A DNA stretch of 64,000 bases from Sipunculus nudus (Eukaryota > Annelida > Sipuncula > Golfingiida > Sipunculidae), in assembly GCA_026874595.1 (NCBI GenBank), contig CM049316.1, forward strand, positions 12,762,839-12,826,838, written 5' to 3'. The notes below the pieces were generated by a model. That model made no database searches, was not told the origin of the DNA, and worked only from the letters and a program-made list of their open reading frames with translations. Made by a program: the position numbers and the translations under genes. Shown here piece by piece: positions 1 to 12,470 of the stretch (within the stretch, counting starts at the first letter, position 1; each line of letters begins with the position of its first letter).

Positions 1-300
1 GAGCGTTTACAGTGGACCACTGTAAACAGGGGTAGGTTTACAGAAGATCGACTGTAAAAGCCAGTCTCTGGTGCTGGCTTATCAGAGCTTTCCCGCGCAA
101 AGCAAGCGGGACGCGTCAGTTCTTTGTGCTGTGCATCCGGGTATCCTCACTCACAGCTCCAGGAGCCGCCATATTTGCAGCACTGCTACAGCCAGTCATA
201 TCGTCAGCGAGCATCTTTGCGGGAAATTTGAACACTATTTATATAGGTAACTCGTATTTTAATTTGTATTTATAAATATGAATGCAATTGGCACAGTTTA
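1..300. other. left-edge segment not shared with copy B
   Basis: Alignment by eye between copy A and copy B fails to the left of about position 300. In gene B the exon that follows exon 5 lies about 400 bases further on, which would put exon 6 of gene A near position 40. No such exon (peptide GSPSEDNS) is readable here. A perfect inverted repeat with 10-base arms and a one-base centre lies at 6-26 (arm TTTACAGTGG). The segment is probably inserted or rearranged intron sequence of gene A. No gene is seen in it. Confidence 0.5.
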
Positions 301-444
301 AATAGTTTTAAGACACAGATTTTGAATTTAAAAGGAAATGTTCTTTTTGAAGAATAAAAGACAATGGTAACTTGATTAAGGCTCGAAACCAGAACAAAAA
401 CAGTTTTGTGCTGATCTGCATAAGTGTAAAGACAATGTATGTAC

Positions 445-1289
445 CTTGAACAGAATAACAGGTACGTTTTCGTCTAATGAAGTTAGAATTGCCCTTGTGA
501 CTTCCTGGCCTCCGCTTTCGAGAGCTATCCGGACAACTGGTATAGCTTGTGATCCACAGCCTAGCAATATATAATTTTCAAAATGCGAGAAATATTTAAT
601 TTACTGAGATCAAAATGTGTGTTATTATCGTATGGTACAGAAAATAACAAATCTAATGAAAGATTATATATATAATTCCTAATTTCACAATAGAAAAAAA
701 GATCAACTTCCCTGTAATTAAACTACATTCGAAACACACTTGGACAGACAAAAGTTTACATATGTATTATTGGTTACAAAACATGCACAAAACAAGAGAG
801 AACATGCTAATTTATATAATTGCGAAGAATATAGTTTAAAATACCATTTAATATCATTTGGTATAACTGGATATGGAAAGAAGAGCCAGGTGGAAGAAAT
901 ACGTATTAGCAATGAGAACATATTTTTACACCTAATTTAATATTAAAACCTCTTGTTTTTACCGAAATAAATATTTATAATGTTGGCAAACAATACAATA
1001 TATCCAGAATTATCCAAGTATCTTCACCGAAATATTATAATAAACCTGTACGTTACCTGAAACTTCAGAAAGCTTCTTCTCCAAGCGGGTCCGGAAATTA
1101 ACCTCAGTGCCATGCTGGTCACATGACCCGTTATCCACCAATAGAAAATGAGTATGATGTGGATTAAGACCCTCCTGGCCACTGACTCTGTAGATCACGG
1201 GGACATGATGGTCCTGAGAGAAACGATGAAAGGATACCAATGACGTTTTTATTGTTTGTCAGAAGACTTTAATATTTACACACACACAA

Positions 1290-1366
<77 letters not shown>

Positions 1367-3961
1367 TATTTAAAAAATACATTATCTTAAAATTCATACA
1401 AATATCTCTAGGCGATTTATTGTTTACATGTTTATACCAAAATCAACTTTTTCCATTTTTACATTTTAGTTTATAAAATATTTTTGACAAACTAAGTAAT
1501 TATTTTATGTTAAAATAGCCAGATACTGCTTCACAAAAAAATAACAAGGGTAAAATAGACATTTCAGATGTTTTCAAACATATTTGCAAAATTGGAAAGC
1601 TTTTTCTGATGCTTAATGAGAAATACCCCTCTTGAGATGGTGTAATTGATTGAAATACTGTTTTAAGAGAATTGCCAAAAACCGTTAGGGAACAGTATTT
1701 TTTCCGATAGTTCGCAAAATGTAATGCGAATCGAAGTGACTTATATAACAAGAATCAATATATATATATCTTATTTGATTCCCTTCCTTTTGCATTGCTC
1801 TTAATCATTTATCATGTATAAAAAGATGATTTAACGCCAACTGTCTCGTCTGTAAGTGACCGACTCTGAAAGGGTGAAGCTTATGATCCAGCCAAGCAGC
1901 AATTGATGAATGTGGTTGTTCACTTTGGATATACATGTGGGGTTGTGTACACCACACGTGTGGTTGACGAGCCAAATAAATTGATGTTTTTCTTAATGAT
2001 GAACTTTTTTATCAATAACACATTTTTTGTGACAAGGTGCAACACTGACCTAGTAGTTCACAAATATTCTGAAAAATGAACGTCTTATGGTTAAAGACGA
2101 TGCTAGAACCTTAATCACTTTATCACAGATAATGTACATGCCACCATTATATGATGAGGCCTTGTTTACATGGTTTTTTTCCTCTCTCCTTATATTTCTT
2201 TTCTTTATAATCAATATCATTTGATTTTAAACATATGTATATCAGAAAAGGTTTTACAAAAAAAATTGCAATGGGTCCTCGAGTGGAAGTATCACAGGTA
2301 TATATAAAAGAATTATTTAGTTTTATCCTTTAGTGTTATGTATACAGACAATTTTATTTCATCATTTACCCTTGTATAAGTAAGGTTTTGGAGCTGATGA
2401 TTGTTGGTCAGACAACCCCATGACGACACGCCGATTATCACGGGGTCGACCGGATAACCGTCCGCCGCGGCGTATTCATGCGCAGCCTTGCCGACCTGTC
2501 TTGTTATTCCTCTGTGGGTACCACCAGTGATTATCCAAGCACCTGCAGTATTTGACAGTCTAAACATGGTCAGTAGACTAACATTATAAACTTTCCGTAA
2601 TAATTAGACATTATATAGTTAAACTAATTTAAATTTACTATTAAATAAAATTTTAAACAACTCACACACACAAACTACAATTTTTGTTTGTCGCACTCAT
2701 TGTTAGGATAATAAAAATTTTAAAATATTCATTATCAGGTAAATATTAATAGACTTAAAAATAAAATTTCGTCCATCGCTATCGCGTGTTTCTGTTTACA
2801 ACAGTGCCGTATAAATTTAATTATATAGAATGCAAGAGTATCTGGAACCGCACCAGTAATGTACCCATCCCTGTCATATAACGAATATACGCGAGCAATT
2901 TAATTTGGTTTAAATTGCATATTCATTATTCATCAAATAGACACCAGAGAGGGTGGCTGAATCAAGATCTGTGAACGCGTGGTCATGTGACAGACTTGGT
3001 GGTATGATAACGTCAGTAATATTTAACATGTTGCGGGTGTTATTCCATTTTATGTTAGTGTATGTGTTGGCATACCCTACCTGTGCTTATAGCAGCTTTG
3101 ACCAGCCCTCGTCTGAAGTCCCTCTTGGTTTCCTGTCCCACATATTTCAGCTTGTCAGAGCCCTCTATCAGTGAGATCAAGAACTTGGGTTTCCTTAGCC
3201 GCCATTTTGAACTCAGTAATTCCATAACTTTTTCTAAAGACGAGTCTTGCTCAAGTCGAACGTACTTTTTTTAAAGCAAGAGGTATGATTTATAATTTGA
3301 ATAAATTTAATGATTCATAACTGTAATTCCATGATAATGTTGTAAGAGCTGTTGTGTGTACAATGAAAAGGAAAACAAAACGATTTTTTCACATTCTGTA
3401 TTAATATTTAATTTCAAATGACAAATTCCTTCAGCTTAATACCTTTAAAAAGGTATATATCAAAATATACATGAAACAGTTATCCTTAATCTTACGACAT
3501 GTACATATTTGTTAAGATACGCATATGGCTAGTTTCACGTATTGCCAAGCTAGTCACATTTAAACAGTTTTTTTTAATTAACCGCGAAATCCTAAAATTG
3601 TGAAAATGTTATTTTTTCATCAGTGTTTAGTATGGTTTTACAGCACATTGAAAAACACGTGTGGCTGAATGAATAAATGTAAAAATCAATAGATGAATGT
3701 ATGAAAGAATGAATCAATGAATGAAAAAAAAAGATATATTACCTTGGCTAAAAATGGACTGCCGCCCGAAAAACTTATCACACCGTAGGCGTCCGTGGCT
3801 TCTATAACTGGGGCGGTGGACAATGACTCGGGTTCAGCTAAAGTGTCCACCATGTCCTCACTCTGAATCCTTGGATCCTGATACAGTCCGCCGCCGTCAT
3901 GGCCACCTTGACTGATACCGGTAAATGCAAAATGACAATTAACGTTATAATGGTGACCCAT
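445..3961 (-). CDS. TRPM-like cation channel gene A, exons 1-5 (partial, continues off the left edge)
   Basis: Five exons on the minus strand can be joined: 3743-3961, 3081-3264, 2370-2542, 1057-1213 and 445-560. Each has GT-AG borders and matching phases, and their lengths (219, 184, 173, 157, 116) equal exons 1-5 of gene B. They encode 283 residues of the N-terminal TRPM homology region, the SLOG/LSDAT-type fold: GVISFSGGSPFLAK, then KWRLRKPKFLISLIEGSD, then GAWIITGGTHRGITRQVG, then THFLLVDNGSCDQHGTEV. In the TRPM family this cytosolic part packs under the channel and in some members binds ADP-ribose-type ligands. The reading frame is unbroken, so this half looks functional. About 6 of 53 residues in exon 4 differ from gene B. 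The rest of the gene should lie left of the window. The ATG at 3961 is the first in frame after a TGA 15 bases upstream; a spliced first exon (7758-7856) is possible. Confidence 0.85.
1285..1372. repeat. (CA)n/(TA)n microsatellite in gene A intron 3
   Basis: A short CA run passes into about 70 bases of nearly pure TA. It lies just upstream of exon 4 of gene A in transcript sense, in intron 3. The matching position of gene B has no such tract, so it expanded after the duplication or was lost from B. Confidence 0.9.
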
Positions 3962-4079
3962 GGGCAATGGCGCTCAGCTGACCAATAGGAGTGTGCTGCA
4001 AGCATGAACAACTAAAGAGCCTGTTTCGTATGGGCTAGCAGTATATATGATAATCATTAAAATTTTGAGTTATATTTAA

Positions 4080-4083
4080 ATAA

Positions 4084-4157
<74 letters not shown>
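4080..4157. repeat. (TA)n microsatellite upstream of gene A
   Basis: About 75 bases of TA repeat lie just upstream of the first recognised exon of gene A. The corresponding site in copy B (about 39,735) has only a few TA units, so the two copies differ in length. Confidence 0.9.
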
Positions 4158-4159
<2 letters not shown>

Positions 4160-4269
4160 GAAGCTTCAGCCACCAAACACATTTAAAAGCCTGAAAGACT
4201 TAAACGTTAAACACTTGTATGTAAGCATGCAACAAAAACAGGTGAAACATCTAAATGAGGATATGTTTG

Positions 4270-4990
4270 GATGTTCTGACCAAGCCAAAGGGCAGCTAGA
4301 ATGAAATTAGACTCACAGATAGGTACTCCCTACATACATTAATCATAACCTGAACCTATGATATGGCTAAGTAAGTCACAGGCAAAATGAAAAAGGTCTC
4401 AGAACACTAGATGAAACCATAGCAAAGAAAATGACGTGATCGCTGTGATTTTCGGTCCAATAATAACGAAAAAAATGCGTAAAAACGAAAGAAATACAGA
4501 TGGCGCCACCAGGCTTAAGGAACTGATAAAACAAGTCATGATCAATAGGCATACCAGACATACCAAAGACACTAGATGAAACTACGGCTGAGAAACTGAC
4601 ATGATTGCAGTCATTTGACGGTCTCAAAAGTAGAGGAAAAATGCGGGAAAATAGGAACAAATAAAGTGGAACTGATTTAATTTGTCATGAACAATATACA
4701 TGCAAGGCTCAAGGCAATCTATGCAATAACTATTGAGACACTGAAGCTTTTGTATCAACATTTAATGGAAAAAGAATGATTTCTGGGGGTGTAAACAAGC
4801 CCCGTAACTCTTAGAATATAAATCGCAGTGACCTAACAGTGACCAAGTGGATTTTTCATGGACATCTTTGTGTCCATGGATGTCAAGTTTGTATGTCTAA
4901 CGGTTACGATTTGTGCCCTGCTAACGGCAGATAGCCAGACGACTAGACGGCAGGACGACGGACAAAGACCCATCACTAAAGCTCAGATGA
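4270..4990. repeat. dispersed repeat (GGCGCCA / CGGACAAAGACCCATCAC type), copy A
   Basis: The block shows the recurring phrases of a dispersed repeat: TGGCGCCACC, CATGATCAAT, CAAGGCAATC, then CGATTTGTGCCCTGC, a run of CCGGACG-like blocks and GGACAAAGACCCATCAC followed by AGCTCAGATGA. The same order occurs at 39,920-40,690 (the duplicated copy), around the Gypsy insertion (23,170-23,319 and 27,406-27,590) and in altered form at 55,060-57,320. No coding capacity is visible. From general knowledge such repeats are common in bivalve genomes. Confidence 0.75.
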
Positions 4991-5282
4991 CCTTTTGCAT
5001 CTTTTTTATTAACATATACACCCATGGATGACAGAGGGATTATATGAATATAATAATATATCATATTATCATAATAATAACATCGTACTAACTAGTATAC
5101 TTAACGATATATTTCAGCAAAAATAAAAATCACGAAATTTAAGGTAATGTCTTTGTTTCCTTTCATCCACCATGGGATTACTGCCTAATTCTGCAATGAT
5201 TCACATAGAATCAACCGCGCCTATACTTTTGACACCAATGCTTTCGGACCAACCACCACAAATATATGCTACGACTAATACT

Positions 5283-5375
5283 GCAGTAGCGCCCCCCCCC
5301 CCCCCCCCATCACAAACACACACCTTTTTAAGCGGTTTCAACCAATTTTTGCGGTTTGGTCCCCCCCCCCCTTTC
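5283..5375. repeat. C-rich repeat remnant
   Basis: Two poly-C runs (around 5,291-5,308 and 5,361-5,370) flank a short segment. The downstream phrase GGATCCGCCCCTG at 5,419-5,431 resembles the terminal repeat of the hAT-like elements described elsewhere in the window. Copy B has the same phrase with a single base change (near 41,040) but lacks the long C runs. It is probably a worn fragment of such an element. Confidence 0.5.
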
Positions 5376-5379
5376 CGAG

Positions 5380-7757
5380 ATTTGAGGTCCTTTTAAGGTT
5401 GCCCCTTCTAAAATGTCGGATCCGCCCCTGTACTGGTATTACATGCTACTACGTTTTCTTTAATGAATGGCAATAACTAATACTGCTGCACTACAACATA
5501 CCATTACCATAACGTCATCCTCGAAAATCAATTTTATCAGGTTCCAAACGGCTTTCCGGAACTCACTACTTTGAAATTAAATGGAGTTCAATATACTAAC
5601 GAGCTGGCTTTCACTCTTTCATCGGTACCCCTATGATGAACATTCCAGCACCGGAAGTTACGTCTAATCCATTCTACTTCCTGCAACAAACATGAACAAT
5701 TTCAGACCAAGCTTTTGTCATTGCGTCTGAAAGAAAAAAAAAACAATCTTATAAGCCATTAAAATCGCATTATTCGGGGTTTGAATTTTGTGTAAATACG
5801 AGATCAGTATATTTAATTATGAAAGTTCCAGGAGGGATTATTATATATTTCATTCACATTGTATCTCAACGAAACGTTATTTTTCCCCAGGATTCATCAT
5901 TCATATACATGACGTATCTCCAATACTGATGGCCAATAACAACAGTACCTGTATATTAATACTGTATACTGCATGGCCTTACTCAACCCTTTTCCTCACA
6001 GAGCTTAAGAAAAGACATGGCACAAAAAGTCTTCTGTGTCCCCTTTCGGGAAAGCAGAAGAGAAAAAAGAAAGAACAAAAATTTATCTGATGAGGAAGAC
6101 ATGCTTTATATACTTATATACATATACACATATTAGAAAATGTGTCCTTTGCACATTTAATGGCGTCGAGGGCTAGGCCGGGCCCCGGGCAGCATATCTT
6201 ACGGGGTCACCTATACCCCCTACAAACGAACACTACTTAATATATAGCATAGGCTTTGGGGCATTCTTAATGGGGGCAAGGGGGCGTGCACCACACACTC
6301 ACACACACACACACACACACATATATATTATAGTTTCTTTTTGATTATAAAAGTGTTGGGGCATATTCTGCAAATGTAAGCACCCGAAAAGGGTGGATTT
6401 GGGAGGAGTATCCCCCTCACACGGTTTGGAAAATTTTGAAAAAATAAAACATAAAATATGCATTTTTAATGCAGTATGTTGACCAATTTCCTACTTGTAA
6501 TCATATGCTGCACCAAACAAAAATATTAAATATTGATTTTTCAGAATCGTGTGAAAAATTAAATGTATACCCTATTATAATCTCCTTCAAACCTTAATAA
6601 AACTTCAGATCCGTTGCTGGGTGTTTGATTTTACTAAAAAAAAAAAAAACATAGGCGCGCATGAAATAAAACCAAACAAATTTAGGCCTACTGAGAGGCC
6701 AAGGATATATCATTTTCCCCGTTACTTGAAGTTTAAGTAGTAATTAACAAATAAATATTACCATGCAAAATTAATTTACAGAAAACTGACCTGATGTCAG
6801 TAGTATACAATTACACACTGAAAAGAAATTGTAATATTCCAAAGCAGACCTCTCTGTTAAGTTATCAATTTAAATACATACAAGTAGGCCCACTATTTCC
6901 AGCTGTTCTCACTTAATTGAAATGTTGTATATTTAATCCCTTTACCTGTATAAACTAGACAAAAATAACTCTTATTACTAAACACACTCAGTTAAGAAAT
7001 GAAGTCACAGTGGTTTTCACAAGTGGCGTGCATGTAGACTGAGAAGAAATATAATGGATTTTCCATTCAAATTAATGGATTTTACCTCATTTCACAAAGA
7101 AAGATTACACTTATCTCGACCCTGACAAAATATTCACGTTTAGCATTAAACGAAACGGGTCTTGAAATGAAGACCCTGCAAGCCTAAATCTCCAGTGTAG
7201 ACCCTGCAGACCAATATCAGCGCAGACCTCAACAACACCAACGAAGGCAGTACCGTCAGCAACACCATCCAGGTAGACGGTATCATCACGCGAGGGATTG
7301 ACAGCAAGAAAAGCATTTTATTAATTGATTTTATTAACTGTCTTTGCCATCAAACTAGTAAACAAGGTTTCTCGTATGAAGTTATACCTCTTCAATGGTC
7401 TATTCTTCATCTGACCAAGTATAATCTGAAGCGTACAATGTTGTATTTCTTTTTGTTTCACTCGCTGCCACCTGGTAAATATGTAATCGCATGAGGAGTT
7501 GGCACTATAAAAGATGTTCCGACAATGCCCTTGCAAACAATCTTAAGTACTTTGCGACATATCATTGATTTTACAAACAATATTAAGTGCCTATTAAAGA
7601 CCGTTTTACGTCATGCAGTCATAAATACAGGTTAATATAATGATACATGACAGCGTATAGCATATGCATTATCACACACAAACATGGTCTTAACGTATTC
7701 ACGTACCACAGGTTCATTGTATGAATACACATAAAATTAATTTTTATAATGTCCCAC
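5380..7757. other. upstream region of TRPM gene A, no firm gene
   Basis: This stretch aligns in patches with 41,050-42,494 in copy B. It includes an acceptor-like pyrimidine tract followed by an open plus-strand frame (LKKRHGTKSLLCPLSG at about 6,003-6,050), which exists in both copies but has no partner exon. A CA/TA microsatellite lies at 6,296-6,328. I see nothing else that can be called. Confidence 0.45.
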
Positions 7758-7856
7758 CTCGTTTTTCCTCCCCTTGCTGCTGCTTGGCGCGGCCACTCCC
7801 CCGTAAATCAGCCTTGGTCGGTCCTCTATCAGACGAGTTGACTCCTCATCCTGCAT
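7758..7856 (-). CDS. possible first coding exon of TRPM gene A
   Basis: An ATG-initiated frame of exactly 33 codons (MQDEESTRLIEDRPR...) ends at a GT donor (GAG|gtgggac). The exon, its length and its frame are kept in copy B at 42495-42593, where only two residues differ. Acceptor-like TTAGCAG lies just before the ATG. It ends in phase 0, whereas the ATG exon at 3743-3961 can only be joined after an in-frame TGA through a phase-1 acceptor, or at an internal AG before GATCCAAGG. So either a further small exon lies between, an internal acceptor is used, or the exon belongs to an alternative transcript. The role in gene A is inferred from position and strand. Confidence 0.45.
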
Positions 7857-8414
7857 CTCTCTGCTAACGAACCAACTCACGGTCCTAACGAGCAGAAGTG
7901 TGTATGTTGCCTACCTTCGATGTGTCTCAATACGGCTACACCGGGTTATTCAATGAAGCATATACCGGCAGCACGCAATAATGTATGCAATGCACCTTAT
8001 CGACCCACTTTACAAAACTAGTTCATATGTGGATTTCTGCTATTAGCGCGTGATTCTTTGTAGGATTGTTTTGATTGCCTGCCCATACTCTGTACAGTTC
8101 AGTGAACATTGTGTAAAAAGATACTCAAGAAAACCTGTTGATGTCCTACTTAGAAGACGTGGTCGCGGAAAAGGACAAGTAACCATATCCGAGTAAAAAA
8201 TTAAGTGAATTTTTTTTTTTAACTGAAAATTAAAATATTTGTTAGAACTGACAAATCCAGCGCCACGTTTACCATTACGACGTCACAATTGCTTCATTGA
8301 TATTTAGGCGTGCATGATGTTTTTATTTCTTGGCCACAGACGCCAGTATTAATTTTGGTTCATGAATGTTGTGTTTGCATGGACGAAAAGCGAACTCTTA
8401 ACAAAGGAACACAG

Positions 8415-8520
8415 CAGGGGCGTAGCCAAGAGGGGGCCGCAGGGGGCCATGGCCCCCCCCCCCCCCAGGCCCGCTCGTATCCAGTACTCGCCGTCTTTTC
8501 GGAATTTCACTTAATTAAAT

Positions 8521-8576
<56 letters not shown>

Positions 8577-9388
8577 TATCAGTGGCGGATCCAGAGGGGA
8601 CGCCTTCGGCGCGCGGCCCCCCGTTGAGCTGCAATAACTATCATTTTATCATATTTCCGATTTTAGTGATTATTTTTCGTTTTTTATGTTTCTTATGATT
8701 ATTAAGGAATTAGACTTTATTTAAGTTATCTGCAGTTACAATTACATTCAAATTTATTAACTGAGTATAAGGATATTTATTAACAGCTGCAGAACAACTG
8801 AAGATCGATCGAGCACCGGGCCCTGGTTGGGGTCGACCGTGAACAATCTTACGGCTCCTCTGGTGATACCGGTACTCAAACTCGCAATCTGTGTTGAGCT
8901 CTTAGGAGTCCCGTGTGCTGTCGAGACCACGGAAACCGGTAAAATGCAAAGTTTAACATAAGAATTCAGTTTATAAGTTATTTCACCACGAGAATTACAT
9001 TTCATAGATAATATTTTGATAGTTACAAACGTGATTGCGCTCTTGCGCCATTGACTCGTTTGAAAGCGATTGAAATTTTATATCCTCATTTTGAAGAAAT
9101 ATAAATATTAAATATTGAACCTCTCAACAGTATGACTACATAACGCAATGACATAAGAGAACAGTTTTTCGGGAACAGGAAATCCTTATTTTTTTTGTGA
9201 AAATTGCCTCAAAATGTCCTCTTTACATTGAATATTAAAAAAATTCCCAATATGTGAGAAAACCCTCCCCATGTACCTGTAACTAACCTTAATTACATCA
9301 TGGTTTATAACTGAAAATAAAAATATATATATTTCATACACGAAAATATATAAAGTATATAGTAAAAATTTATTATGATAACAATAAT

Positions 9389-9430
<42 letters not shown>

Positions 9431-9737
9431 CTCTGAAGAATAACAAACACCGTAAAAGCACAACAGTCTGTTTCACGGGATGCGACCCGATCATTATATA
9501 TTCTGGCCTAGTCTGTAGGCCATAGAGCACTTTACATCGGAGGGTAACACTACCTTCTATATATATATATATATATGTATAAATATATATATATATATAT
9601 ATATATACTTGTAAATATAACCGTTTGCCGATTGCCCATACATGCAAATTAGCGCCCCTACCCCCCCCCCCCCCCCGCCACTTGATCCGCCACTGATGAT
9701 GGCCCCCTCACCTCCCTCAATCCTGGCTACGCCCCTG
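8415..9737. mobile_element. non-autonomous hAT-like element 1, with empty site in copy B
   Basis: The element is bounded by inverted ends CAGGGGCGTAGCC and GGCTACGCCCCTG. A second inverted pair, CAGTGGCGGATCC and its complement, lies inside at 8,580-9,695, so it looks composite or palindromic. Target duplication is 5 bp (CACAG/CACAC). The duplicated locus in copy B reads GGAACAAAGTAACGCTG without the element, so the insertion came after the segmental duplication. There are three TA tracts (8,525-8,575, 9,395-9,429, 9,559-9,606) and no transposase. Terminal CAGGG with a 5-bp duplication suggests the hAT superfamily, known from general knowledge and not proven here. Elements 2 and 3 share the interior. 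Confidence 0.85.
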
Positions 9738-9830
9738 CACACTTACGCTGACACAGTCAAGAAAACTGAAAGTCTAACGAGTCCGTCAACACGTATTAGC
9801 TATTATTAGAGTCGTCTACAAATCATACGG
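9738..9830. other. unique duplicated sequence between two transposon blocks
   Basis: This short segment aligns with 43,175-43,265 of copy B (shared phrases GAGTCCGT, ACGTATTAGCTA). To its right copy A carries about 5.5 kb, up to about 15,370, that copy B lacks. Confidence 0.7.
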
Positions 9831-10000
9831 GAAACTTCACTGAAACGGTCATCCATCCTGTTGTATCATGTATCGCTATTTATTTTATTTTATCTATTCA
9901 TTTATTAAATAACCTCAAATATTATGAGAGAATATTCATGCTAAAACAGTATATATATCACAAGTTTAGGATATGAACACAATAATCATGAAAATATATA

Positions 10001-12470
10001 TTAAAACGCCTTTAAGAGCATTTTCAGTAATGCCATGTTCTTACTAAAACCAGGGTTTAAAACACTATGAATACTTTCAACCAGACCATTGTTACCCTCG
10101 CCCACTCTTTCCACGTGATTTCTTTCACAGACAGAACATATTTCCAATTGATTTAGAATAACATTGTTATAATTATATCCATGTGTTTTGCATATGTTAT
10201 CCACACGCCTTGTTAAAAAATTAGGGCAGTGGCTATTTTTTTAACTGAGCAGGAGACTGTTATATGTTTGAGCCCCTGATCTATATTCAAATAAATTATT
10301 CAATAACATTATACATCGACAAAGTGAGACTCTGGCTTTGAGTCTAGCGCCTGGAGTAGCGGCTTTGTGCGGTTACAGGGACCTGTTCCTTCAATGCTTT
10401 CTATTAATCTGGCTTGTAGGCAGTCTAATTCATGCCTTGCCACTTTCATCAAATAAATAGCAGTACAGCAGAACACTTAAGTACTCTTACAACATTCGAC
10501 CATACATGCATTGCTGTCTGAAGGTTTAATCCTTTATTACAAAGGCCTACACCATGGAGGCTATTAAATGCTTTCCGACATGCACTAATTCTTGCCTCAC
10601 AATGGTTCTTTGTACTATGGTTACTGATAATTGAACCAAGATATGACATTTTATCCACCGACTTCAGCAGCTTGTTCTGAATATACCATCTGGGCTCCTA
10701 ACAGAACCGGTTATGCCCTCTAAGTGTAAAAACAGTATTTTCTGGGTTAAATCATAAACCGTTTAATGTAGCAAAATGCACTGCAGAATTAATCAGCCCT
10801 TGCAGACCAGTCACTGTTGTACTCATCAAAATTATTTCATCAGCATATTAAGAGATATTGAAATTGTGACCATCTATAGTCACCCCACGATTCTGTTTAC
10901 CCAAAATAAAATTAGCTCTTTATAGACTGTATTAAATAGATGTAGAAACATCAATCCCCCCGTCTAGTACCCTCACATATATCTATGGGTTCGCTCATTG
11001 TATTCCACTTAATGTAAACCTAAATTTGTCTATACAAGTTATAAAGCTAACGCCAGCTACAGTCCGACAAGGTATCTAATGGACTGGCAAATAAGACTGG
11101 GTGGGGCATTCCATCGAAAGCCCCCTCCGCATCACGACTGCACATATAAGTTTAGGACCCCTCGTGCTACACAGTGAGAGGCAATATCTTGTGTAAGGGC
11201 TATAGCTGTCGATGTTCCCCGACCTGGAACAAATCCAAACAGGAATTCATTGTATATGATATTTTCATTACATTCATGTAAAATTAACACTAAACAACTG
11301 GAAAGTGTATTTGAAACAATTATCGGTCTAAAGTTCTTTGGTATACCTGGATCAAGGTTAAGCTTTTTCAATAGTAGTATCACGAGGCCATTGGAAAAGT
11401 TACACGGTACAACTCCGAACCGAAAACAAACTGTCATGAGCTCAATCAAAAGAAGTATAAGTCTGGTTCGAGAAGCATACTTCAAGCGTTCAGCAGTGAT
11501 ACCGTCTGTTCCAGGTGAACACCCCGATTTGAGTTTCGAATAAATTGTTTCATTAGATACTCGGGAAAGACAAAGGCTATCATTTCGCCTTGCAAACGAT
11601 TCAGTTTAACTTTTTCACGACAGTTATTTATCCGCACTGTCTCAGAACTTTGGTCATACGAAAATTTCTCCTTAAACTGACAAGGTAAATTTTCAATTGA
11701 GATTTTGCAAAAGTCTGTGCCTCTTTTACCTTTGGCCCTCTTTATTTTGTTCCAAAAACTTCTCACCCTCTTTACGCGAAAATACGAGTTAACCTTATTG
11801 AAATTAAATATCATAGAAGTTTTAAAAGCATGACGGCATCTTTGTCAAATATATGCTTAGCGTACTTATAGGAGTCGTATACAGCTCCGTGTCATGGTCT
11901 TTCGCAGGCACTGGCTGAGGTGCAGTCAATGCTCCACCAGTGCCGTTTTCTTCTTTTTCCTTGTCTCCCGCAAGAACTGTCTAACTGAGACTCAGTGACC
12001 GCTGAATGCAAAATATTTGTAATTTCACTAGACCTCTAATTTGAAAATACCTCTGCTTTTTGTGTTGAATTAATGTATAGACGTAATATTTGTATGGACT
12101 AATTCTAGCTTTGATTTTACCTTCTCTCGATATATTTCAATAAATTCTTTCTATGTCCAAACAGGTTTTGCCACATTAACTACTGGTATAGTTAAAGGTG
12201 AAGACTTATTCCCCTGAGGTAAAATATCTAGCTGCAGTCTAACTGCCAATGGGTAATGGTAACATACTACCGGTAGCTCTCTCGCGTTACATAAAATTGC
12301 TCAATCGAGCACTCTGTCTTTAATATAGCCGTCACAATCCGACTCAGTAGGTATAATCGGATAATTTGGCTGGTAAGCCTACTCGAGGCGTGATACAAGT
12401 AACATCATAGAATGTATCGCAGTGGTCTTGCGTCAGGTTGCATTCATATTGTGGTAAACGGGCCATAATA
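10001..12470 (-). mobile_element. degraded non-LTR retrotransposon (endonuclease and reverse transcriptase remains)
   Basis: Broken minus-strand frames read in order as a LINE. The RT start is at 11,132-11,485 (KNFRPIIVSNTLSS and FGFVPGRGTSTAIAL). A DAEGAFDGMPHPVLF segment lies near 11,095, an EPI...GTRRG segment near 10,975, and a YADEIIL box near 10,830-10,850, where the second catalytic Asp of the usual YADD is Glu. YLGSIISN with the ISACRKAFNSL helix lies at 10,449-10,658. The C-terminal tail is at 10,001-10,204. Upstream, 12,240-12,470 shows endonuclease-like phrases (CDGYIKDRVLD, YHYPLAVRL). Several stops and frameshifts make it non-functional. The family is probably jockey/CR1-like; the exact clade is unclear. 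It lies in the block absent from copy B, so it arrived after the duplication. Confidence 0.8.

Noticed and set aside
8310-9742. Open frames with long YIYIYIY runs here and at many other sites
   Set aside because: They are translations of TA microsatellites inside transposable elements and have no homology outside the repeat.
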